Origin: Lachnoclostridium sp. UBA6558
GTDB taxonomy: Bacteria > Bacillota > Clostridia > Lachnospirales > Lachnospiraceae
NCBI GenBank assembly: GCA_002434335.1
Contig: DJJW01000015.1
Span: 7,193-15,488 of the forward strand
Direction: 5' to 3'
DNA: 8,296 nt
The notes beneath the pieces were generated by a model, which saw only the letters and a list, made by a program, of their open reading frames with translations, was not told the DNA's origin and ran no database searches. Position 1 is the stretch's first letter, and each line of letters begins with the position of its first letter. A program made the translations under genes and the position numbers. This document shows, piece by piece, positions 1 through 5,303 of this stretch.

Positions 1-81
1 CTGGTTTGTGCTATTTTCCTGTACTCGTATTGACGTAAGCTTTTTATAGAAAAAATTAATATAAGTTTTGTGTCTTAGTTG

Positions 82-120
82 GAGTGGGATTTTTTAGTTC
101 TACTCTTTTATTATATTTTA
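82..120 (+). terminator. Possible weak terminator of an upstream gene
   Basis: GAGTGGGA (82-89) can pair with TTCTACTC (98-105) over eight positions, two of them G-U, around an 8-nt loop. A T-rich run follows from 106. It would suit a plus-strand gene ending near position 33. The stem is GC-poor and the T-tract is interrupted by A, so this is tentative. Confidence 0.28.
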
Positions 121-124
121 TTTA

Positions 125-157
125 GATATTTAATATCATAATATCAACGGATATTAT
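125..157. repeat. Two adjacent AT-rich palindromes
   Basis: GATATT-T-AATATC (125-137) is a 6-bp inverted repeat around one base. Directly beside it, ATAATATC (138-145) and GATATTAT (150-157) form a perfect 8-bp inverted repeat around AACG. A further 10-bp palindrome, GAGATATCTC, lies at 255-264. All share the GATAT core. They could be protein-binding sites or simply chance in AT-rich DNA. No function is assigned. Confidence 0.35.
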
Positions 158-297
158 CTAACAGAGCTTATAATAAAAAAGCAAATCCTATTTACATAGA
201 AGTGTTTCTAGTATTGCTAAACATACATCTGACTTATAAGCACTCAAATCTACAGAGATATCTCAATAATGTAACAATTATCTATTATCAATACCCA

Positions 298-527
298 GAT
301 GATTTCGGTTTCTAGTTAGCCATTTTCTATTGAAGAGTTCCTTCATGACACTTAAATGGCAGAAACTATGACCAGGCAAGATTATACCATGTTTGAGCGC
401 ACAGCCTTACATATAGAAAACCTGACAGCGAGTTTGGTATAATCTTGCCTTCCGGGAACAGTTACTGGCATTTTAGTGTCATTTGGAACTCTGAACGAGA
501 AATGGCGAACTAGAAGCTGAAATCATC
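298..527. repeat. Long imperfect inverted repeat (about 92-nt arms, 45-nt loop)
   Basis: The left arm (298-389) is matched by the reverse complement of the right arm (435-527) at roughly 75 of about 92 aligned positions, with a few single-base gaps and one 3-nt bulge. Conservation is highest at the two ends. The outer 28 bp (298-325 against 500-527) have three mismatches, two of which are G-U pairs if the plus strand is transcribed. The innermost 16 bp (AGGCAAGATTATACCA, 374-389, against 435-450) are perfect. The loop is 390-434. Neither arm nor loop contains a useful open reading frame, no T-tract follows it, and I see no clear flanking target-site duplication. It could be a MITE-like or other dispersed palindromic element, a structured non-coding RNA, or a decayed pair of inverted copies. 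The sequence alone does not decide between these. Confidence 0.85.
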
Positions 528-603
528 GTCCACTGCCAAAGAAAACCGTCAGACACAATCAATGCCTGATATATTCTAACTTCAAAGGATTTGAAAGCCG
601 CAA

Positions 604-632
604 TTGACAGTTCAGATTTTTGATGTTATCAT
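604..632 (+). promoter_or_regulatory. Sigma-A promoter of tcdA
   Basis: A perfect -35 (TTGACA, 604-609) is followed by a 17-bp spacer and a five-of-six -10 (TATCAT, 627-632). TGT just upstream of the -10 supplies an extended -10 element. Transcription should begin near 639, giving a leader of about 40 nt. The long inverted repeat lies upstream of this promoter and so would be outside this transcript. Confidence 0.75.
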
Positions 633-679
633 AATTCAGGCTAATAAAGACAGGAGTTTTTGAAAGAACGGAGCAGGAA

Positions 680-1438
680 ATGTTAAATCAATTTTCGAGA
701 ACAGAACTTTTATTTGGTAATGAGGGCATGGAGAAATTACAGAATGCACGAGTTGCTATATTTGGTATAGGCGGTGTAGGCGGATACACAGCAGAAGCAC
801 TTGCCAGAAGCGGTGTGGGAACCTTTGATTTATTTGATGATGATAAAGTATGCTTAACAAATATAAACCGGCAGATAATTGCAACAAGAAAAACAGTTGG
901 TAAATACAAAGTTGAAGTAATGAAGGACAGAATATTGGAGATCAATCCTCAGGCAGTGGTACATACACATCAGACCTTTTATACACCTGAAGTAGCTGAT
1001 CAATATGATTTTTCTGAATACACTTATGTAGTAGATGCAATAGATACCGTTACTGGAAAGATAGAACTGGTATTAAGAGCACAAAAATGTGATGTTCCTA
1101 TTATAAGCTGCATGGGTGCCGGAAATAAGCTGGATCCAACCAGATTTGAAGTAACAGATATCTATAAGACCAGCGTCTGCCCTCTTGCCAAAGTAATGAG
1201 AAAAGAGTTAAAGGTAAGAGGTGTTAAGAAGCTGAAGGTTGTTTATTCCAAGGAACCCGCAAGAAAACCGTTGGAAGATATGTCTATCAGCTGCAGAAGC
1301 AACTGCATATGTCCTCCCGGAGCACAGCGCAAATGCACGGACAGAAGACAGATTCCAGGAAGTAATGCTTTTGTACCTTCTGTTGCCGGACTGATAATAG
1401 CGGGAGAAATTATAAAGGATTTGACCGGAATAAGATAA
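680..1438 (+). CDS. tcdA: tRNA threonylcarbamoyladenosine dehydratase (E1/ThiF-like)
   Basis: TcdA (CsdL/YgdL) family enzymes use ATP to activate the carboxylate of t6A at position 37 of ANN-decoding tRNAs, closing it to cyclic t6A. The 252-residue length fits the family. An N-terminal lead NQFSRTELLFG is followed by a Rossmann ATP-binding loop, G29-x-G31-G-V-G34. An acidic strand follows (D53-D55) with the NINRQ motif at 61-65, then the VVDAIDT segment (117-123) and SCMGAGNKLDP (143-153) typical of this E1-like branch. Near the C-terminus four cysteines (C205, C209, C211, C219) precede a conserved SNAFVPSVAGLIIAGE segment; they may bind a metal. The start is fixed by GGAG at 670-673, 6 nt before ATG, and by agreement with the family N-terminus. 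The gene is monocistronic, with its own promoter and a strong terminator. Family assignment is confident. Whether this copy accepts electrons or sulfur partners as in E. coli (CsdA/CsdE) cannot be seen here. Confidence 0.93.
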   Translation: MLNQFSRTELLFGNEGMEKLQNARVAIFGIGGVGGYTAEALARSGVGTFDLFDDDKVCLTNINRQIIATRKTVGKYKVEVMKDRILEINPQAVVHTHQTFYTPEVADQYDFSEYTYVVDAIDTVTGKIELVLRAQKCDVPIISCMGAGNKLDPTRFEVTDIYKTSVCPLAKVMRKELKVRGVKKLKVVYSKEPARKPLEDMSISCRSNCICPPGAQRKCTDRRQIPGSNAFVPSVAGLIIAGEIIKDLTGIR

Positions 1439-1458
1439 TATAACTGCTAAGATAATTT

Positions 1459-1497
1459 AACTGCAGTATGCCGTTTTGGGTGTACTGCAGTTTTTTT
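1459..1497 (+). terminator. Intrinsic terminator after tcdA
   Basis: AACTGCAGTA (1459-1468) pairs perfectly with TACTGCAGTT (1483-1492). The stem continues inward through two G-U and two C-G pairs to a GTTTTG loop. A seven-T tract runs 1491-1497. It lies 20 nt past the tcdA stop and closes that transcription unit. Confidence 0.92.
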
Positions 1498-1843
1498 ATG
1501 GTTATCTTTTCCTTGGGACTGGAAAATTTTTGGTAAACTAACAGAAACATAATTTGAAATGTTATCGAAGAGAGGTCTTCTCATATCACTTCAATAGATG
1601 GATCTACAGAAAATAATCTGAAAAGATATTTACAGCAATGGTGAATTCACAGTTGAACCAGAAATAATATGTCTATTAAATTTGCAGAAATCACTCAAAT
1701 TGTCTGAATTGAAAAATGAATTTAAACAATTAAACATAGTTATTTGCTTTATAAGAAAATTGTTGTTAACTATAGCGAAATCAGTCAATATGTGTTATAA
1801 TAAGTAAAATTACATTATATGGAATTGGATTGAAGGGGAATTT
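1498..1843. other. Gene-less intergenic region between tcdA and the c-di-GMP enzyme
   Basis: There are 346 bp without a supported gene. The right end carries the promoter of the next gene. A small hairpin, GAAGA-GAGG-TCTTC, is at 1567-1580. Two overlapping open frames (1558-1642, then 1622-1806 in another frame) read like protein in part but have no start codon with a ribosome binding site, and are most simply chance. I looked for a c-di-GMP riboswitch (GEMM) leader, which would make sense here, and did not find its conserved core. Confidence 0.6.
1793..1801 (+). promoter_or_regulatory. Extended -10 promoter of the GGDEF-EAL gene
   Basis: A perfect -10 hexamer (TATAAT, 1796-1801) is preceded directly by TGT (1793-1795), giving an extended -10. 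At the 17-bp spacing the -35 position (1773-1778, TAGCGA) matches the consensus poorly, which extended -10 promoters tolerate. Transcription would start near 1808, leaving a leader of about 36 nt, too short for a large riboswitch. Confidence 0.6.
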
Positions 1844-4780
1844 ATGCATAAGATAAGGACGTTCTTAGGTATTATAATCTGCTTACTGCTGACTTTTGCA
1901 CCCAATAATTTATCTGGGAAATCACCTGTTTTCTTGGCTGCCGGGAATGAGGAGAAGAGGAATATTCTGTATATTAGCTCTTATAATGAGAATTTTCTAA
2001 GTGTACCTGATCAGATTGAAGGAATTCGTTCTGTTTTAAGTACAGAAGAATATAACGTGGATTTGGAATACATGGATTCGAAACGTTTTGTTTCGTATAA
2101 CAGCAGACAATTGTTCCATGATTTGATAAAGTACAAAATTGAACATTTGCCTCCTTATGACGGTATTATCGTGGGGGATGATTATGCCCTGCAGTTTGCT
2201 ATAGATTATCAGGAGGAACTGTTTGCAGATATCCCAATTGTATTTCTGGGAGTAAATGATACAAACAGGGTAAAAGAAGCAGAAGATATTCCATACATAA
2301 CCGGTGTAGTAGAAGAGCTGTCTATCAAAGAAAATATACAACTCGGTATTTCACTTAATAAAGCTGCTAAGAGGATAGTAGCTATCGTAGATGATACCTT
2401 GACCGGTATTGGTGATAAAGTACAGTATTATTCTTTGGAGGAGCAATTCCCGGAATTGAAATTTGAACATATAAATGTATCGGACTACACCTTTGCAGAA
2501 GTGGAAAATCAAGTCAGCAGGATGGATGATGACACAATACTTCTGTATTTAAGCATGTACACGGATAAGACAGGTGCCAATTTAACAATACCTGAAGCTT
2601 CCAGAGCATTAAGCAGAGCGGCAAGAGTTCCCATACTGCGTGCGGAAGTGGGAGGAATCGGTGAAGGCATCCTGGGTGGTAAAATGGTTTCTTATTATGA
2701 TTCAGGCGCAATCGCAGCTAAACTTCTTGTAAAAGTCTTTGGAGGTACTCCCATAGACTCAATCCCAATCATTCACGAAAGTCCTAATAATTATATAATC
2801 GATTACAATGTTTTAAAAAAATACGATATACCCATGAGGTTACTTCCGGCTGATACACAGATTATAGGGCGTAAACTATCCTTTATTGAACAACATCCGG
2901 TTCTAACCGGAAATATAGTCTTAATTTTTTCACTGTCAGCATTGGTTATTATTCTATTGACCTCAGATAATATCAGAAGAAGAAGAATGGACAAGATCCT
3001 GCAGGAGAGTCATGAGGAATTGGTGCAGACTTATGAAGAATTAACTGCTTCTGAAGAGGAATTAAGACTTCAGTACGAGATATCACAAAAACATATGGAA
3101 GAGATGGAGATCCTGAATCAGAAGTATGGTATTGCAGTTGATAGTACAGGCTGTGCAGTATGGGAGTATGATGTAACCTTAAGAACCTTATCAATCACCG
3201 AAGAGTTTTTGTATCCGTTAAATCCCAAACTGGCGGAGATTAAGGATATCGATATCCTTCTTGATAATATGCTATGCCAGGAAGGTAAGAATCTTGTATT
3301 ATCAGAGTATAACAGATATTTAAACGGAGAAACCGATAAGATATATATTGAATTATCCTTACATAATACAAATAATGAAAAGATCTGGGTGATGTTAAGC
3401 GGTAAAGGCGTATTTGATCTGCAAGGGAATGTAATGTCCTTAAATGGTTTGCTAATCGATATCACAAAGATAAAGGAGCAGGAGGAATATATCAAGTACC
3501 TGGCAGGGAATGATTATCTTACGAAACTGCCTAACCGTATGAGCTTTATGGAGAAGCTGGATGGCCATTTAAAAGACAATTCCTATGGTGCAGTCCTTTT
3601 ACTGGATATTGATAATTTCAAGACAATAAATGATACCCTGGGGCATCTAAACGGTGACAGGCTATTAACTATAATAGCGGATAGAATCAACAGTCTTGTA
3701 GATGATAGTTTAAAGGCTTATCGATTCGGCGGAGATGAATTCCTTATACTGATTACCGGTGTGAAGAGTGAAGATGCGGTAGATGTTTATCTGAATAAGC
3801 TTAGGAAGTTATTTAATGAACCGATTAGCTTGCTTGGTAAAGAGCATCTTGTAAGCTTTAGTGCCGGTATTACCTTCTTTCCCAAAGACAGCATTGATAT
3901 GGAGCGACTGCTTATCAATGTTGATACTGCGATGTATTATGTGAAGAGCAACGGAAAAGGCAGCTGCATGTTCTATAGTGACAGCATATTTGAAGATATC
4001 AGGAGCAAAGCAGAAATAGAAGATATCTTAAGAGGAGCGCTAAAAGAAGACGGATTCAAATTACTGTATCAGCCGCAGATTAATGTTAACACCGGTGAGA
4101 TTGACGAATTTGAAGCTCTGCTCAGGCTGAAGAACAGGAACTTATCCCCTGCCCGGTTCATTGAAATTGCTGAAATGAGCGGTATCATTATAGAAATAGG
4201 AAGATGGGTCACAAAGGAAGTAATCCGGCAAATGGCTGAATGGAGGAATAAAGGATATCCCTTAAAGCCTGTTGCCATTAATTTCTCCGGTAAACAGTTA
4301 ATTGATAGGGAATACATATCATTTTTGAGTAATACACTTCAAATGTATAATATTAATCCAAAGTACATAGAAATTGAAATTACAGAAAGCATTTTAATGG
4401 AGGAGACAGATAATACACTTGCATTTCTTAACCAGCTGAAGGAAATGGGACTGAAAATCGCAATGGATGACTTTGGAACCGGCTATTCCTCCCTTAACTA
4501 TCTTACCTTTATTCCCGTTGACAAGATCAAACTGGACAAATCTCTTTGCGAGAAGTTTATTAATATGGATAACAGTAGTGTTATAAGCAGTCTAATCAGT
4601 CTTGTTCACAGTCTTAATCTAATAATTACTGCTGAAGGGATTGAAGAGCCTTATCAGTATTATCGGTTAAAAGAAGGCGGATGCGACTTGATTCAGGGGT
4701 ATTTATTCAGTAAACCTGTTTCTTGCCAGGAAGTTGAAGAAATTTATAACGACAATTTCTCCAGCAGGATTTTATTATAG
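1844..4780 (+). CDS. Membrane sensor c-di-GMP cyclase/phosphodiesterase (SBP-PAS-GGDEF-EAL)
   Basis: A 978-residue membrane-bound enzyme predicted to make and break the second messenger c-di-GMP. Domain order: signal peptide or N-terminal anchor (about 3-33); an extracytoplasmic domain like ABC-transporter substrate-binding proteins (about 40-335); a transmembrane helix (356-374) followed by RRRR; a glutamate-rich coiled coil (about 382-427); a PAS domain (about 428-547); GGDEF (about 550-710); and EAL (about 735-970). The cyclase keeps the metal-binding D588 and an intact GGDEF at 629-633. The RxxD inhibitory site five residues upstream is absent (D620 and L623 stand in its place). The phosphodiesterase keeps E757-A-L, N813, E845, D875-D876, K894/K896, E931 and Q951, so both activities look competent. 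AAGGGG at 1833-1838 supports the start. The gene stands alone, with promoter and terminator of its own. The outer domain probably binds a small ligand and sets the balance of the two activities; the ligand cannot be inferred. Confidence 0.92.
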   Translation: MHKIRTFLGIIICLLLTFAPNNLSGKSPVFLAAGNEEKRNILYISSYNENFLSVPDQIEGIRSVLSTEEYNVDLEYMDSKRFVSYNSRQLFHDLIKYKIEHLPPYDGIIVGDDYALQFAIDYQEELFADIPIVFLGVNDTNRVKEAEDIPYITGVVEELSIKENIQLGISLNKAAKRIVAIVDDTLTGIGDKVQYYSLEEQFPELKFEHINVSDYTFAEVENQVSRMDDDTILLYLSMYTDKTGANLTIPEASRALSRAARVPILRAEVGGIGEGILGGKMVSYYDSGAIAAKLLVKVFGGTPIDSIPIIHESPNNYIIDYNVLKKYDIPMRLLPADTQIIGRKLSFIEQHPVLTGNIVLIFSLSALVIILLTSDNIRRRRMDKILQESHEELVQTYEELTASEEELRLQYEISQKHMEEMEILNQKYGIAVDSTGCAVWEYDVTLRTLSITEEFLYPLNPKLAEIKDIDILLDNMLCQEGKNLVLSEYNRYLNGETDKIYIELSLHNTNNEKIWVMLSGKGVFDLQGNVMSLNGLLIDITKIKEQEEYIKYLAGNDYLTKLPNRMSFMEKLDGHLKDNSYGAVLLLDIDNFKTINDTLGHLNGDRLLTIIADRINSLVDDSLKAYRFGGDEFLILITGVKSEDAVDVYLNKLRKLFNEPISLLGKEHLVSFSAGITFFPKDSIDMERLLINVDTAMYYVKSNGKGSCMFYSDSIFEDIRSKAEIEDILRGALKEDGFKLLYQPQINVNTGEIDEFEALLRLKNRNLSPARFIEIAEMSGIIIEIGRWVTKEVIRQMAEWRNKGYPLKPVAINFSGKQLIDREYISFLSNTLQMYNINPKYIEIEITESILMEETDNTLAFLNQLKEMGLKIAMDDFGTGYSSLNYLTFIPVDKIKLDKSLCEKFINMDNSSVISSLISLVHSLNLIITAEGIEEPYQYYRLKEGGCDLIQGYLFSKPVSCQEVEEIYNDNFSSRILL

Positions 4781-4808
4781 TAATTTCATAATTAAATAAT
4801 AGTTTTAC

Positions 4809-4859
4809 AACTGCTGCTAAATGGACTGATTTATAATCGGTAAATGGCAGCAGTTTTTT
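4809..4859 (+). terminator. Intrinsic terminator after the GGDEF-EAL gene
   Basis: AACTGCTGC (4809-4817) pairs perfectly with GCAGCAGTT (4847-4855). An internal loop separates this from an upper stem, ACTGATT (4825-4831) with AATCGGT (4835-4841), which has one G-U pair. Six Ts run 4854-4859. It separates this gene from the nifJ unit. Confidence 0.93.
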
Positions 4860-4902
4860 GTTATGCCAAAGAACTTACGAATACATTTTTTTAAAGAGGA
4901 AA

Positions 4903-4972
4903 TGGTTAACATTGTATATTTTCGAGGTATTTGGTTAATTTATAACTGTATTGATATATAAGTTTTTAACCA
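4903..4972. repeat. Three copies of TGGTTAA upstream of the nifJ unit
   Basis: TGGTTAA occurs at 4903-4909 and 4932-4938 and, inverted as TTAACCA, at 4966-4972. The first copy lies in a GTTAAC palindrome. The second and third form an inverted pair 27 bp apart. The position, just upstream of the candidate promoter, suits an operator. The half-site recalls the TTGTTAA half of clostridial Rex sites, but no full Rex palindrome with the right spacing is present. The element is AT-rich, so chance is possible. Confidence 0.35.
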
Positions 4973-4988
4973 GGTTGTAAGGAAACTT

Positions 4989-5016
4989 TTTACATCATTA
5001 TTTAAGTGTTTATACA
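4989..5016 (+). promoter_or_regulatory. Candidate promoter of the small-protein/nifJ unit
   Basis: A five-of-six -35 (TTTACA, 4989-4994) is followed by a 16-bp spacer and a four-of-six -10 (TATACA, 5011-5016). The start would be near 5023, about 33 nt before the first ATG. Weaker alternatives exist upstream, for example TTGGTT at 4931 with TATATA at 4955, so the exact promoter is uncertain. Confidence 0.42.
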
Positions 5017-5055
5017 CACCTGATTTATTAAAAATACATTGTAAAGGAGAACCAA

Positions 5056-5250
5056 ATGCAGGACAGGAAAGAAAACTCTTTAAATTCGGAAAAGAATAAA
5101 AGACTTGATACAATCAGTGCAACCAACAGTGAGGAAACAGCTGCATGGGCAAATGAAGAGAAAATTGTCAAACACAGCCAGGTATCAATTCCCTCAGAGT
5201 ATGAGGTGGAAAAGGCAAAGAACTGGGTAGATAACGGAAGCCAGTTATAA
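5056..5250 (+). CDS. Small TAAW-motif protein (DUF3787-like)
   Basis: A 64-residue, highly charged protein with no signal peptide or membrane segment. After a polar N-terminal third come the TAAW motif (T28-A-A-W31) and a C-terminal block, VSIPSEYEVEKAKNWVD (43-59). This layout is what I recall of DUF3787, a family of roughly 60-residue clostridial proteins with a conserved TAAW motif, some of which have been annotated as spore-surface proteins. That link is from memory and not tested here; the biochemical role is unknown. A very good ribosome binding site (AGGAG, 5045-5049, 6 nt before ATG) makes this a real gene. It is the first gene of a probable two-gene operon: nifJ begins 53 nt after its stop and no terminator lies between. 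Whether the linkage to nifJ is functional or a coincidence of position cannot be told from one genome. Confidence 0.82.
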   Translation: MQDRKENSLNSEKNKRLDTISATNSEETAAWANEEKIVKHSQVSIPSEYEVEKAKNWVDNGSQL

Positions 5251-5303
5251 ATTATTAAAAATCAAAGCATTAAGGATTACTAAATTCAGGAAAGAGGTTA
5301 TAA

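Larger units (their letters stand above)
1..297. other. Gene-less AT-rich leading region
   Basis: No convincing coding region is seen on either strand. Reading frame 1 from the left edge gives ten hydrophobic codons (LVCAIFLYSY) ending in TGA at 31-33. This could be the tail of an upstream membrane protein, but all three plus frames close nearby, so it cannot be called. The rest is very AT-rich, with a weak possible terminator and several short palindromes listed separately. No near-consensus promoter with good spacing was found here for the structure at 298-527. Confidence 0.5.

Noticed and set aside
30..62. TTGACG as a -35 element near the left edge
   Set aside because: No acceptable -10 lies 16-18 bp downstream. 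The nearest candidates give spacings of about 9 or 21 bp.
298..527. Insertion sequence or retron at the long inverted repeat
   Set aside because: No transposase or reverse transcriptase frame is inside or beside it, and no target-site duplication is evident at its edges.
1498..1843. c-di-GMP (GEMM) riboswitch controlling the GGDEF-EAL gene
   Set aside because: The conserved core is not found, and the leader after the extended -10 promoter is only about 36 nt.
4931..4950. Full Rex operator upstream of the nifJ unit
   Set aside because: The GTTAA and TAAC halves are one base too close for the TTGTTAA-N4-TTAACAA arrangement, and the outer bases do not match.
5251..5303. Terminator or attenuator between the small gene and nifJ
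   Set aside because: No stable hairpin or T-tract is present in these 53 nt.
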